From contig JALLLS010000033.1 in assembly GCA_025094145.1 (NCBI GenBank), positions 186,001 to 250,000 on the forward strand: a DNA stretch of 64,000 nt. The letters run 5' to 3'. Shown here one piece after another: positions 9,874-22,022 of the stretch. A program made the translations under genes and the position numbers. Below the pieces are notes generated by a model. That model was not told the origin of the DNA. It saw nothing but the letters and a program-made list of their open reading frames with translations, and ran no database searches. Every line of letters starts with the position of its first letter. Within the stretch, counting starts at the first letter, position 1. Source of the DNA: Spinellus fusiger (Eukaryota; Mucoromycota; Mucoromycetes; Mucorales; Phycomycetaceae).

Positions 9874-12447
9874 TTGTTGCTGTTGTTGTTGTTGTGTTGT
9901 TGTTGTTGTTGTTGTTGTTGTGCTTGTTGAGCTTGTTGAGCTTGCTGTGCTTGCTGCTGTGCTTGCTGTTGTTGATGTTGTTGCAAGGGTGGTTGTTGTA
10001 ATTGTTGCAAGGGTGGTTGTTGTAATTGTTGTTGTAATTGTTGATGTTGTTGCTGTTGCAAAGATGGTTGCTGTTGTTGTACTTGCTGTGCCTGTTGCAA
10101 GTGTTGCTGTTGTAATTGCTGGATCTGTTGTTGCTGTTGATAATGGTGGTGCTGTTGTTGCTGTTGCATGATTTGCAATTGAAGCTGCTGCTGATACTGT
10201 AGATGCTGCTGCTGTTTCTGCTGCAACATCTGCAAATACTGCTGATGCTGATCCATTTGTCCATTTATCGCTCTCTGGTAGTCAAACAGACCTCCTCCTC
10301 CTGCTGGTGAGTTAATTCCCGAACTAAACAGCGGGTTGATCGTGGGCTGTTGACGCTGTAAAAGAGGAGGCACACTCAAAGGATTCGACACCCCAAACAA
10401 GTCAGAGGGGTTGTTGTTCAACCACGAAGGAGTTCTCGAAACATCTCCCCAGGGTGTTGCTTCACGTGAGCCCAGCAAAGAAGAGCCAAACCCATTGAAC
10501 GATCCTTGGAGTAGAGAAGGAGACTGGGGAGTTCCTGCATTCGACCCCATGGGCTGACCGAGGAAGTTGTTCATGCCACCAAACGGATGATACTTGCTGT
10601 TCAATCCACCCGACAATTCAGCAACAGGCGAGGGCGTGCCAAACAAAGCACTTCCAGCCACCTCTGGCCCATTCATCCCTCCAAACAACGGGTTGCTCAC
10701 AGGTCCACGGTTAAAGGGATCCCCTAGACCACGCTGAGATGACAAGGACAGGTTCAATCCTGCCCGCACATTGACAGGCGACTCGGCAGCACCATGGAAG
10801 GCCGTCAAGAAAGGCTGGTCGTCATTGCCCACCTTACGAATCAACAAGGCAAGAGGTTCGAACATGGCATCGTCTTCTTTTCTGACCATCAGAGAAGGTG
10901 AAAAGAACCCGGCCTTGTACCATTCCTGCATCTCCGTAGCATCAAACGGTCCCTGCACATTGCCAGCAGGATCCCGGTAGAACCACTTGACATGGTCCAC
11001 AGGCTTGGCAGGAGCAGGACTTGCTGCACTCGAGGGACCCGCCAATGCTCCACCATTGCTCAGGGCACTGCCAAAGAAACCACCTGCTTCTCCACCCAAG
11101 TCAGAATGAGCAAATGTCGTTGGCGTCACTGCATGACTACTGCGTGCGCCATTGAATGAGAGGCCGTGATCTGAAAGGACAGCATCAAAAGGGTTTGCCG
11201 CAGAAAGGAAAGGCTCGCGGAGACTGTCTTCGCCCTGATGACGGAAGCCCAGCTTCTCCTTGTGGCCGTCCATGCCCTCTTTCTGCCACTCTTTCTCCAG
11301 TGGCTCTCCTCCACCCAGTCGGAACAGGCTGTTGTTTTCGAACGATGCGAATGCGTCCTTATTTCCCCACAGCGTATCGCTTTCTTCTGCTGGTTTGGAA
11401 AAGGCAAATGGATCCTCGAGGGTTGGTTCCGATCCATGAGAGAATTCACGTCTTCTTGGTGAGTCTATACATATATGAAATGAAAAGAAGAAAAGAGAAG
11501 AAAAAGAGATTGAGATAGGGCTGGTCTGTGTGGGGTAATGTGTGTAGGTGTCTTTTACCATTCTCGCTCTTTTGTTTACCGTACTGGTCTCTGTCTCTTT
11601 GGAAATAGTCACCCACACGGCCTAGATGCTTGGGGATGAGTATGCCATTGTGATAGTAGTAACATCCGCACGTCTACTTATCACCCGATTAGAAAGAAGA
11701 AAATAAGTACCTTTTGTACGTGCCAAATTCATTTTTCCAGGGGTGGTGGGCGTATTCTCAACAGCAGGACTATGCAATGGACTGGCGTACGTGTCTCTGT
11801 GCGTTCTTTGTACGTTGCTTCTGTCTGTACGCTCATTCTTGTCACCATTGTTGATACGACGTGTCATATCAGCATGCACAGGACCAGCAAGTAACTAGGA
11901 CAATGAATCCCACTGCTCACACACAAACAAATGTTTACCTTTTTCTCATTCTCAGAAAGATCAACAAAGGAAAGGGGACCCTGACTTTCTTCTACAGCCA
12001 CATACTCATGCTTTTCAAAGTCTAGAGGTAAGTCTGTAGGCTTGTATAGGCTGAGCATAAGGTCTTTTGAATACTTGAAAGGATTGATGTCTGTCTCTTC
12101 CGAGGGCGTCGATACGCTAGAGAGCATGTCAAAGGGGCTGTTGGCATCACTTGTGGTATCTGAGACCTGTGAATGACTAGCGAGAGAGAGCGAGGTAATG
12201 TTGGTGCTCGAGTGGGTGCGGGACAGCGTGCTAGAGACAGAAGGTGACAATGAGCGCATAGATTGCGATTCCAAGTGAGTAGGGCGCTTGGGGAAGCTTC
12301 CACGCATCCTAAGAGACAGGAGATGACTATTAAAAGGCTTTCTTCTTCTTCTTCTTCTCTTTCATTCTCTCCCATTCTCTCTCTTCTCTTTCTCTTTTGT
12401 TTCAACCCTTGTTACCATTCAGGTCCAAAGTTCATGTTAGTAGTCAT
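7900..12447 (-). CDS. GYF-domain protein (Smy2/GIGYF-like) with poly-Q tract
   Basis: A large GYF adaptor of about 1,338 aa. The family binds proline-rich ligands and acts in mRNA repression and transport. Exons: 12447-12416, 12308-11939, 11894-11711, 11621-11559, 11464-8644, 8528-8237 and 8153-7900. The N-terminus contains NFGPEWMR, characteristic of the family. The GYF domain starts near residue 374 with WFYRDPAGNVQGPF, followed by MQEWYKAGFF. A Gln-rich region (about 10290-9740) follows, then three repeats of a LREIQ-type motif (roughly 9190, 9025 and 8790), which resembles a repeated short linear or helical motif. The first ATG of an in-frame pair was chosen (12447; 12435 is the alternative). 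The coding sum is one base short of a multiple of three because of a single-base gap in the CAA/CAG tract near 9895 (see findings). Confidence 0.87.
9740..9960. repeat. CAG/CAA trinucleotide tract encoding poly-Gln
   Basis: An almost uninterrupted (ttg/ctg)n run on the + strand, read as Gln codons by the GYF gene. Antisense frames through it give spurious poly-Cys, poly-Val/Ala and Asn/Ser reading frames. A register break (gttgtgttg) lies at about 9893-9897. Confidence 0.9.
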
Positions 12448-12760
12448 TGTAGAGAAAAGGCTTGAGTTATTTTTCTAAAGAAAGTTGGAAAAAATATAGG
12501 GCAGATAAATTCGTTTCGCGTTTAGGATAAGCTGAGCTATTGGCAGGGAGGATTCCTTGTTATTGGTGCGATGGGAGTGTCGTTGCAGAGTTGCAATAAA
12601 GAAAATATTTTCCTGTCGCTTGTCAAAATTTAAATAGGCGTAAAGAAGAACAGGCGAGGTGACCAATCAGCAATCCATTGCGCGTGACGTCGTGCTTTGT
12701 TTGCTGTGGTGTCGAGTGTCTGTAGTTCATTCTCCATGGTGGGTGGTACGCCAAAGTGTC
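12448..12760. promoter_or_regulatory. Shared intergenic region between divergent GYF and NSE4 genes
   Basis: Only 313 bp separate the two divergent start codons, so both promoters must lie here or overlap. A tgacgtcgtg motif resembling a CRE/ATF site is at about 12686-12695. I see no clear TATA box. The regulatory role is inferred from gene layout. Confidence 0.45.
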
Positions 12761-12910
12761 ATGTCACAGTCAATGTCGTCTTTTGAAAAGAAAGCGTATG
12801 CACACAAGAATGAATTAAACACAAAGAGCCATGGGTCTAGACATGAGTGTCAGGAGAGTGAAAGTATTTCTGAGATGGAAGATCAGACAGACCATAACAC
12901 TGAAGAAGAA

Positions 12911-12948
<38 letters not shown>

Positions 12949-14265
12949 AGACGATGACAGTGTGGATCCTGGTTACGCCACTCTCACACAGTCACTCGAT
13001 GCAAAGACTGATCGAGACAAGTACGATCCGGCACAGGACAAGGATGAACGACGCAAGATCCGTGAGTCCTACCGAAAACTCATTACAAAGACTCAAGGTA
13101 GGTGCTCCCACCCCACTCATATACACTACTAAACCAGAGACTAAAGAACAGAGAAGAGAATATATGAACAGTAAAAGCTCAGGACTACAGGAGACACTCA
13201 TCAAAGCCAATATCCTATACTCAAGAGGTACACACCCACCTCCCCACTGCCTTTTAAACTGTAGTCTACATTGTAATTTACACACTACTTGCAACACTCT
13301 TTTATCCTTTCTCTTTCTTCTTATGCTTATGCCTATCCTTATATTTATGCTCATGCTTCTCTTCACAGTGAAGAATACACAAGAGGCTACATTGGATTCA
13401 AAACTGTTGGTGCTCTCTGCCGACATGGGTGCACAAAAGGCACGCAACATGCGCTTGGATTACCAGCTCTTCAGTGTGGATGAATTTGTCTCCAAGATCA
13501 AGACAGTGGGCACTCACGACACCAGCATCCAACGTGAGGGTGGAGAATTTGATTGGAAATCCATAGGCATGCGAGCCATGACATTCGGAAAGCGTGTCCA
13601 TACCATTGACTTTATGCAAGCAAGAGTGGCTATATAAAGTGGCATGCTATTGACACAGTTTGTCTAGGCTTGGTCCGCTGTCAGTGGAGAAGAAGCAAAG
13701 AAGAACCACTCAGACAGTGCGGTTGGTGAGAAGCAGAGAGGATCTTATTCAGCCAGTACAGGTAAGGATCCAATGAAGAAGAAAAGGTAGTGGCTATTTC
13801 TTAATCTCTGCTGGCCATGACAGTTGCAGCAGAATGATATTGCTGGCCATGAGAACGAGACCTCCAACAACGTCAACCAAATCTACCGTCTGCTGGATCA
13901 AATAGGACCTATCAATTACTTTGTGTTTATTACCAATCCAGATTCCCTCTCTCAGTCTGTGGAGAATATATTCTATGTGTCCTTCCTTATTCGCAATGCA
14001 GTGGCAGAACTGGATTATAGCAGTGGACAGCCTATTCTCAGTAAGTACTCCCAATAGCAAAAGGAGGACTCAATGGAGATGCTCTGCAGGCATTCGTTCT
14101 CCTCCCACCACAGATGAATTAGTCAATGGTCTTGGTAAGAAGCAGATCATTATGCATCTGGACACAGCACTATGGAAGGACATTATCAAGACCTACAATG
14201 TTCGGACTTCTATGATTCCTACGCGTGCTGTTCGTCAACAAGTGGCTGCTGAGAGGTGGTACTAG
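12761..14265 (+). CDS. NSE4: Nse4, delta-kleisin of the SMC5-SMC6 complex
   Basis: The kleisin subunit that bridges the SMC5 and SMC6 heads in the nuclear DNA-repair complex. Six exons give 378 aa: 12761-13097, 13138-13227, 13369-13615, 13668-13761, 13824-14040 and 14114-14265. The N-terminal kleisin region contains RRKIRESYRKL. The middle has the family signatures FDWKSIG and TIDFM-LGPLSVEKKQR. The C-terminal winged-helix part includes PINYFVFITNPDSLSQSVEN and ends in a basic tail. A long Asp/Glu run lies near residues 47-68. The DFM-LGPL junction needs a GC-AG intron (13616-13667, donor GCAAGC); all other introns are GT-AG. The start is the first ATG after upstream sequence that lacks family similarity; an ATG four codons later is possible. 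Confidence 0.9.
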
Positions 14266-14530
14266 GACGCCATGAAGGGGAGTGGGTGCTGTTAGAGTAG
14301 ACCAGTGTGCTAGAAAAGAAAAGTGAAAAACAAGTGCTTCTACATTTATACCCTTTAAATGTTGGTTTTTCTTTTCTTTTTTTCTTTCTTTTTCTCCCTG
14401 TGTTAATAAATGGGACCCTCATTTCATTGGATGTTACGATGACGTATTGGGTGGGATTCTTGTGAAAGGGCAGACACTCTAGCGTGTGGAGTTAGCATAT
14501 GGACACTCCTTTTGTCTTCTTCTGTGTAAA

Positions 14531-16510
14531 ATGACACTCATTGACTCCTTGGATACAGAACAAAGGGAACTGCTGAGTCAATTCCAGGTACTCTTGAACA
14601 GTACAATGAACAGTGTATAACCTCACAACCTCATAACCTCATAGGCTATTACTCAGTCTACCAATGAACAAGAGTCTATCATGACATTAGTAGACTATGA
14701 GTGGGATTTACAAGTAAGACATTAATGTAGTAGAGAGAGTGTGTGTGTCTCTGACTCTGTATTAGAGAGCACTCCAGAATATATACGAAAACAGCAGTAG
14801 CACTGAGTCCAATACCAACACCAACACCAGTACCAACACTACCAACACCAATACTACTACGACACCTCTTGAATCTTTGCCTCAAGGCACAACGAATTCT
14901 CCACGCAGTCGACACTCTCATACCACTAGACCCACCCCTCCTCGCTCCTTGGGACTACTGACCTTTCTAACATGGCCATTTGGTATTGCATGGAATATCA
15001 CTTGGGCTGTGCTTGCCTTTGCATGTAAGAAGAAGAGAGAAGAAGAAAAAGACAATAAACAGTAGAGAAAGAAAGAGAAAAAGAATAAGCAGGTGGGATG
15101 AGTTGGGATTAATACTACTTGTCAAATAGCCCAATTCCTTGGTAGACTTTCCATCACGCAAAGACCCCCTAGTGTAGTCCAGGATCCTTCTGTTGCAGCA
15201 AGGGAGTTTGTTGAGGCCTTTGAGGCAGAACATGGCACAACACATCCAGTTTTCTACCAAGGTGGGTATTCTCAAGCACTGGAAACGGCAAGACGTGAAC
15301 TACGGTTTCTGTGGGTGGTGGTGTTGTGTAAAGAGCATGATGCTACGAGTAGTTTTTGCAGGTAGGTCTAGGGAGGTGTTATCCTACAATCTATAGATAT
15401 GGATAGATATGGATAGATAGATATGGGTGTGGGTGTGCTGATGATGAGGTGGGTGTTAATATGGTACAAGAAATACACTGGCATCGGAATCCCTTGTGAG
15501 TTTCTTAGCCGTCAACAACATTCTTGTGTGGGGTGGTGATGTACGTTTTGCAGAAGCAAGTCGAGGTAAACCCGTACAGTACACATAAGAAAAGGAAGAA
15601 AAGGAAGCTGATAAGACACAGTGAGCACAACACTACAGGCCACTACCTACCCATTCTCAGCCATCATTGCCCTCCAGCCTACACGAGGATCTTCTGCACC
15701 TGCCATGATAGTGATCGAGAGATTCCACGGCAATACTCTTGCCTCTGACATCATTACTGCATGGGAGCGTGTGCTTCAACGACACTCGGGGTCTATGGGC
15801 CGCCTACAGACAGAAAGAGACCAAAGAGATGTTGAACGTCGATTAAGGCAAGAACAGGACCAGGCTTACCGTGATAGTTTATTAGCAGATCAGGAAAAAG
15901 TAGGTCTTGTAGGAATAGCGAATGAAAGGAATAGCAATGGAAGTAACTGTTGGATTCCGGTAGGCAAGAAAGGTCCGTGAAGAGAAAGAGGCAGAGACCA
16001 AGGCCAAGGAAGAGGCACAACAAAGGGAGGCATTGCGTTTGGAGACGGTGCAAAAGAGAAAGCAATACATTCGGTATTTGTGCAATGCATTGGAACAGGA
16101 GCCTGGTGCTGAATATCAAGGCAAGGTGGCTAAGCTTAGTTTTCGCTTGGCAGACGGTCGTCGTGTGCTTCGTAGGTTCAAGGTAGAAGCATCTGTAGAG
16201 GTAAACCAATAAGAAATATAAACATAGACATTGTGTGCGTGCGTGCGTGTGTGTGTGTGTGTGTGTGCTAATACCTTTGGATTAGACACTGTATCAGTTT
16301 GTAGAGGCCTATTCTTTTATAGAAGAAGAGGCTACTTCTGAAGGAATGGCAAATACACTGCCTACTAACTATGTACACAAGTATAACTTCACCATCACAT
16401 CACCCTACCCTCGTAAAGTGTATGATGCCAAGAGTGATCAAATGTTACTTGATGACAAGAGTCTCTACCCAAGTGCAAATCTAATTGTGGATGCTGAAGA
16501 AGAAGAATAA
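14531..16510 (+). CDS. UBA-UAS-UBX protein, FAF2/UBXD8-like (ERAD Cdc48 adaptor)
   Basis: Likely a Cdc48/p97 adaptor of the ER membrane (FAF2/UBXD8 type, ER-associated degradation). Eight exons give 483 aa: 14531-14587, 14645-14713, 14766-15024, 15130-15361, 15471-15565, 15622-15899, 15964-16200 and 16286-16510. The N-terminal UBA-like region has EQRELLSQFQAITQS. A Ser/Thr/Asn linker follows, then a hydrophobic hairpin-like segment (SLGLLTFLTWPFGIAWNITW) expected to insert in the ER membrane. The UAS thioredoxin-like domain includes VFYQGGYSQAL, FLAVNNILVWGGDV and YPFSAIIAL. A charged coiled coil (about 15820-16070) precedes the UBX domain, which ends ANLIVDAEEEE. Coding sum is 1452 nt, in frame. 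Confidence 0.88.
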
Positions 16511-16794
16511 ACAGGCATCTTGGAATGAATGGTATTGTGTAGAAATAATAATAATAATAAAAGAACACTCGTATTCTACGTGGAAATCCTCAATAATACT
16601 AGGGAATGAATATAATATATAAAAATAAAAATAAAAGATATATGTATATTACAGTGCAATAAATAAGCAGAGAGGCATACAGTATAAAGTATCAACAGTA
16701 CAAGCAGTACAGGCAGGAATATTCATCTTTATCAGACCTATTCTCTGTTTGCGTTTGCCTCTCTTTTCTTTTCTAATGCCATACAAGATGTACT

Positions 16795-17676
16795 CTATCC
16801 TTGGAACTTCTTAATGGTCAGCATTTGATTAAGCATCTCTTGCAATTGATCATCCTCTAGCTTATTGGCCAAACTAAACAGAATAGGATGAGTAAATTGG
16901 GCGGTAGTTAGGACAGCTAGTTTACCTAGGAATGAGTGCCTTTGCTTCTTCAGCATCCTCACAGCACAGGTTAGCCAACTGTGACATTTCAAACGGTGCT
17001 AGATCATCCTTGCCTAGTAATCTGGTGCCATCAATAGGTGTTGAGTAAAATGACATGCAGACGCCTTGTTTCTCTTTCTTTCTTTCTTTCTTTTTGTCCT
17101 ATCTATGCTTACTGTCTGACTTCACGCACTGAATCTCTGTTACTGAATCGACTGAATGCACCCACATACTCCAGTGTCTTTTGCATAACACTGAAAGATG
17201 CCAGTGTTAGTGCTCTTCTCAGTCCAGGATCTTACTTTGTAGTTTGACGTGTCACTGTGGCATTTTCCTTTGTATCTGCATGAGCCTCGAGAAGAATACG
17301 TACTTCAGATATATACAAGCACTGTGCATTGGCAAACTCTGTAGGAGAATAACAATAGAGTATTAGCATATTCTTAGGTTACAAGGTCTCATTAAGTTCT
17401 ACTGTGTAGGCCTGTGGTTTATGCTGCTACTACAACTACAACTACTATAACTATTAATACCACCACCACTATTACTATTACTATTACTATTACTATTACT
17501 ATTACTATAGAACAGGTCCATGAGGATGTCCTTGTAATAGTAGACAGACAGAGGCTATTGGAAGAACTACTGTAACAGAGAAGAGTTGGAATACCTTCTC
17601 CTAGTTTGAGGGTAGTGGCATCTTCTTGCTCTGGTCCTCCTCTTAGAAGATGTCGCTGGCGATGTCGTGAGCCCAT
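16795..17676 (-). CDS. RPB4: RNA polymerase II subunit Rpb4
   Basis: A subunit of the Rpb4/Rpb7 stalk of RNA polymerase II. Five exons give 145 aa: 17676-17595, 17338-17236, 17190-17113, 17021-16926 and 16873-16795. Family features in order are EDATTLKLGEEFANAQC, LYISEVRILLE, TLEYVGAFSRFSNRDSVREVR, FEMSQLANLC..DAEEAKALIPSL and the C-terminal DDQLQEMLNQM. Length matches the family. The first intron is unusually long for the window (256 nt) and carries (tta/gta)n repeats; the others are 45-91 nt. Convergent with the UBX gene. Confidence 0.88.
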
Positions 17677-19423
17677 AGTAAAAGGAAACAACTGCAGTTG
17701 GTAAAACTGGCTTGCTAGTGAGGCCGCTGCAAATACCTTTGTAGCAGTCACATGGAATCATTGGCACTAGAATGACTACGCCTTAATTTAGATTCTTTGA
17801 TGTGGCGGCTCAGTCTCAAGTGCTATATGTTCAAAGTAAGGCCAATGACAGTAGCGGAGAAAAAGAGATCCTATGATGACTCTGTTGTATGGACTTAACG
17901 TCCACTTTTTATTCAATTGTTGACTTGTAAATAGAAAGGGCTTGTAAAAACAGACAAAAGAAGAGTAACAGTTAAAAGTATAGCTTTAGTGCACATTCGC
18001 GAATGTCAATATCTGAAATAGAAATACATCTATTCATTAAGAAGAAATAGAAATAATGTATTGTTTATAGTGTTCTAAATAAAAAGGATGAGGTAATTTG
18101 GTAATAGAACGGTGTATTCCATAAAGCTATGTTGAAAGATTTACAATTCAGTTCAAACTTATGGCAATTTCTTTTGAAGTCGACAGACTTAATTTTTATT
18201 TATTTTATTACATTTATACTAATAAAATAAATAAACATTAGAAGAGTAAGTATTAAATGAAAATAGGTGAGATATAAATGAATTTCAATTCATATCAAAT
18301 ATTAAATGCCATTTATAGGGAGACAAAGACTCATTCTTCATCGCATTGTACGTCTTTAGAACACAGTAAGTTAATGTTGAAGAGATAACCGACATAGTAT
18401 TTAATTTTGTATAGATTGGTATGGTATATAGAACAAAGAGAAGAGAAAAGATGATGGACTCTTTTTTTAAATAATAATAAAAAAAAACATATCATTTTTA
18501 GTTTATATGCTATGTCTTGCCATGACAATAGCTTTTAAAAATCCTTTGAGATAATGTTAGAATCTGGTATTTCCTTAGGATTGTCTTAAGATGGACCTAC
18601 ATAGGCTCAATCAAGTTAATAATGAGACTCTGTGTTGGCCAGTAAGCTATTATTATCACATCACAGTCTGTTCTATTGCCCTATTCTATTTATGCTATTA
18701 AATGCTGTTTTTATATTGTAGATGATAGATAATTTTAGAGATTAGACAATAAAAAAAGAGAACCCTTGGGGCAACATGTTCTCTTCAATACACTGGGTCT
18801 TTTTATTTTATTTTTTGGAGTAAATACCATCATTTGTGCACATTCACTCATTATTTTTATCACCATAGAAAATTCCAAAAAACTCCAAGTTATTTTTCAT
18901 TGGCATACATCTTTTATTATTGCTTCTTATGAATCCATTCAAGTATTATTATTGTGTCAATTCATAAGAGAGTACTCAATGTAAGCGATATCCGCACTCC
19001 CTGACAGTACAATTCAAAGTATTTTTTTTTATTTTGGGTGTGGTTTGCTATTCGCGCATTGGGCATATTAGCCACCCTGTTAGATCGTTTGAAAAATAAG
19101 AATAAATATAGAAACACTTCAAATACAAAAGTGAAAAAATAAATGCAAAGAGGAAGGAAACACAAAACCTCAAATGAGTGAAAAATAATGAGAAATGAGT
19201 GGGGATGAAAGTAAATGAGAATTATGAATAGACATCCAAAAGGCCATAAATTCAGCAAAGGAAACGAGGACACCAAAAAGATAACCGTCATCCTGTGGCG
19301 ATTCGAAATCCAATGATGGATACTTAGAGCAACTCGGACAATCCTGAGGATACAAATACAGCAACTACACTAGCAGCTTCTGGCTTTGCTAGACTGGTTA
19401 AGAATAGGTGGTAGAGGAGAGAT
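17677..19423. other. AT-rich intergenic DNA
   Basis: About 1.75 kb without a supportable gene. The scattered short frames are AT-rich and show no conserved motif. It separates the left gene island from the transposon-rich block. Confidence 0.5.
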
Positions 19424-19604
19424 TGTTGGAAAAAGGGGATGAAGAACATACCCCCCTGAATCCCATAAGACTTGTTATCATAAAAAGTAATCAATGTGAC
19501 TTAGAAGAAAGTATATAAGCCTGCTCAATTCATAGCAGAAGCAAATTGAGAAATATATCTATTACATTCCTAAACAACACCTTTTGCCTTTGGGTTTTTT
19601 AACA
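19424..19604 (+). repeat. Solo LTR (TGTTGG...TTAACA)
   Basis: A 181-bp unit starting TGTTGG and ending TTAACA, immediately flanked on both sides by agat, which may be a target-site duplication. It contains a tatataag TATA-like box. A second copy with substitutions and small indels lies at 46269-46457. The first about 40 bp are also shared with the inverted LTR-like sequence ending at 29618, so these are related LTR families. No internal element remains. Confidence 0.65.
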
Positions 19605-20471
19605 AGATCAAAGGAGAAGTGAGAATACAGTGTCTGTTGCTGAAGGAGTCTTTTCACTCTATGGCGGTGTTGGCGTTCCCGCTCAACACACCCATCAGCA
19701 GCCTCAATGAGCAAGCTGCCCACTGATGTCTCTCTTTGCATGTACATGGTAGTAGAAGAATTGAATCCCAAACAGGTCTATAGAGTCCACAGGCTACCAT
19801 CACCATCAGATTCTTGCCACACACTAGACTAGTAATTTCACTTTGAAGACGTTCAAGATAAGCTACCTTTAATGGATATTTAGGAGGGTTGTGAGCCTGT
19901 CCTATTCTTTGAACATTTTGCCAGAGTACATTACGACTTAGCTTAATCCATCTGGCTTTACTCTGGGGTGCTTCAAGCTGCGGGACAAGGCACCAGAGGA
20001 GGGTGTCTTCAGGAAGGGTAGCTGTGCGTTCAACAAATTTGGCTTGCAGATAAAAGAAACGAGAGTATATGTTAGGGAGGGCAGCTAATTGGGCAACCTG
20101 GATCGTTCCAAACCTAGCAGTAGCAGATCTAGCAAGACAAAGTCTCAGACAAGCAGACTGACAGATTTGTAGTGGGTAGATGCCTAATCAATTGAGTAAA
20201 GACTCATAATAATTAATGGTTTCAATAATGGAGTGCTTATTCAAAGAACTAACCATAAGGCACTACCATGTAGTCTACCATAAGGTAGAGGCCACTGAAG
20301 AATAAGCACCTACAAAAAGTATAAATAATAAACCTTTCTTTATTCAATAAAACTAATCTATGTTCAGTCTTATTATTTTCCTGTCCAAATAATCTCAAAT
20401 AACTAAGAAAAAAAATTGATAATAAGCATTAAAAGCAAACAGAACATTTATCAAGTGTGATGACAGCAAAA
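19605..20471. repeat. Repeat-derived DNA with a partial LTR-like fragment
   Basis: The stretch at about 20188-20400 matches the retroelement repeat at 29310-29580. Shared features are attgagtaaagactca, ggagtgcttat, the ccataaggt motif, gtataaataataaacctttctt and gtccaaataatctcaa. The rest (19610-20180) has no supportable gene. Confidence 0.55.
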
Positions 20472-20554
20472 TGGTAACTGTGAGATTCGAACTCACGCCT
20501 CTTGCGAGACCGCAACTTGAGTGCGGCGCCTTAGACCAACTCGGCCAAGTTACC
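20472..20554 (-). tRNA. tRNA-Leu (anticodon CAA)
   Basis: A class II tRNA read on the minus strand. The acceptor stem GGTAACT pairs with AGTTACC. The D-arm is TGGCCGAGTTGGTCTAAGGCG, the anticodon arm is CCGCA-CTCAAGT-TGCGG giving anticodon CAA, then a long variable arm (TCTCGCAAGAG) and the T-arm GTGAG-TTCGAAT-CTCAC. No intron is seen. The bipartite pol III A and B boxes are internal and intact. Confidence 0.93.
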
Positions 20555-21950
20555 AACTATAATTTTGACACGTGGTATTGTGAACTTGATGGTCTCAGTG
20601 ACTGCCAAGTGTAGTGCAGGGAATTGACTTTACAAATTTCTCTGTTCCTCAACTATTTCCTTTTTGGTTCTGTTTCTCTTTCTTTCCTTTTTTTGTCGAT
20701 CTTCTCTTTTCTTCCTCTTTTGGAAACTGATATGTTTCTGACGTTTTCTGTATGTGGTAAAGAGATCAATGTTCTTATCCCACAATCATTTTCCTTTCTT
20801 TACTCTTTTTCTCATACTATTCTGTTTTCTACCTAAACTTGTTTTCTCTTTTCTATGATGTATTTCTTTACACTATTTTAGTTGCTTTTGTAGTAGATAA
20901 CTTCATTACTATGAGTTCACCTCAATGGCACTATTTTAGTTTCTTTTTCTTTTTTTTGTTTTCTCCTGAAGAATCATTGTTATGATGTATTCTTGTAACA
21001 ATGCTAGTATAGTCTATTAAATTTGTAGTTATTATTCATCCATGATGTAGTAACAATGCAATTGTCATAATTCATTTTCTCTAAGATTGATTTCTTATGA
21101 AATCATTCTCTATTTTAACATTTAGTTCTTTAGTATAAATATCCCATTAACCAAGAACTGAAATAAATTGTCAAATACTACTCCAAGATCTTCTATTATC
21201 TTTTATTCTTCTATTATTTTCTTTTGATATCTTCTGATACAAGTTGTTAGTAGTGTTACTGTGTTTTCTTGTGAAGTACTATTGTTATTTACAAATCAAT
21301 TCTTAGCAAAGTATTGATTGCATTATGTTATTTTGTACCTGCATGTACTGGTTTTCCCCTTTTATCTGTTTCCTTTTGCTTCACTGTTGTGTTGCAAAAT
21401 ATTATTCTTATTTGTTTTCATAGTCTATTCAATTGAACAGACTATTCCCCTACCCTTTTTATTTGTTCACAAAACCTACCTCCAATTTCTATTCTGAACC
21501 CTTTTCTTACCCTATTACTCTACCTTTCTATCCATCATACACACACCCATAAGTACCACATGCATCAATTTTGTCCATGCTAAACACTGTCCTATCAAAT
21601 AGAGTAATACTATTTGCTGCACATGTCTTCCCTTTTTGGATACACACAGATAATATGATATAATTAATAAGGTAAATGCTAATGCAATATATTGTCTTGG
21701 CTTAACATGTTCACTTCAAGAGAACATGTTAAGCCAAGACATGTATGTGCAATTGTACACTGTAGAATTTAGTATAAATAATCAAGTGAATTCAATGAAT
21801 AAACATTATCTTCTATCTTCTCTTTTATTCTTCCTCTTTGATCTATGTGGGCTTCAGTCCAAACTAAGAACCACTAGCTATTCCACTCTGTGCACATACC
21901 TCCGGGCTTAAAAGTATTGTATCCAAATTAGGGAACCACTAACATCACGT
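20555..21950. other. AT-rich intergenic DNA between the two tRNA genes
   Basis: About 1.4 kb rich in T/C runs with no supportable protein gene. It contains a perfect hairpin at 21693-21741, listed separately. Confidence 0.5.
21693..21741. repeat. Perfect 20-bp inverted repeat with 9-nt loop
   Basis: The arms 21693-21712 (TGTCTTGGCTTAACATGTTC) and 21722-21741 are exact reverse complements around the loop acttcaaga. The core ttggcttaacatgttc could cruciform or, if transcribed, form a stable hairpin. It lies about 210 bp upstream of tRNA-Gln. Function unknown. Confidence 0.85.
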
Positions 21951-22022
21951 GGTTGTGTAGTGTAATGGTTATCACGGTGGACTTTGAATCCACCAATCCG
22001 AGTTCGATCCTCGGCACGACCT
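21951..22022 (+). tRNA. tRNA-Gln (anticodon TTG)
   Basis: A 72-nt tRNA. The acceptor GGTTGTG pairs with CACGACC with one G-U pair. The D-arm is TAGTGTAATGGTTATCA, the anticodon arm is GTGGA-CTTTGAA-TCCAC giving TTG, and the T-arm is CCGAG-TTCGATC-CTCGG. No intron. Confidence 0.93.

Noticed and set aside
9581..10171. Poly-Cys and poly-Val/Ala frames on the plus strand, and Asn/Ser/Thr frames on the minus strand
   Set aside because: Antisense or out-of-register reads of the CAG/CAA tract encoding poly-Gln in the GYF gene.
18766..19291. Phe/Ile/Leu-rich frames on both strands
   Set aside because: AT-rich composition gives hydrophobic frames by chance; no start context or homologue recognised.
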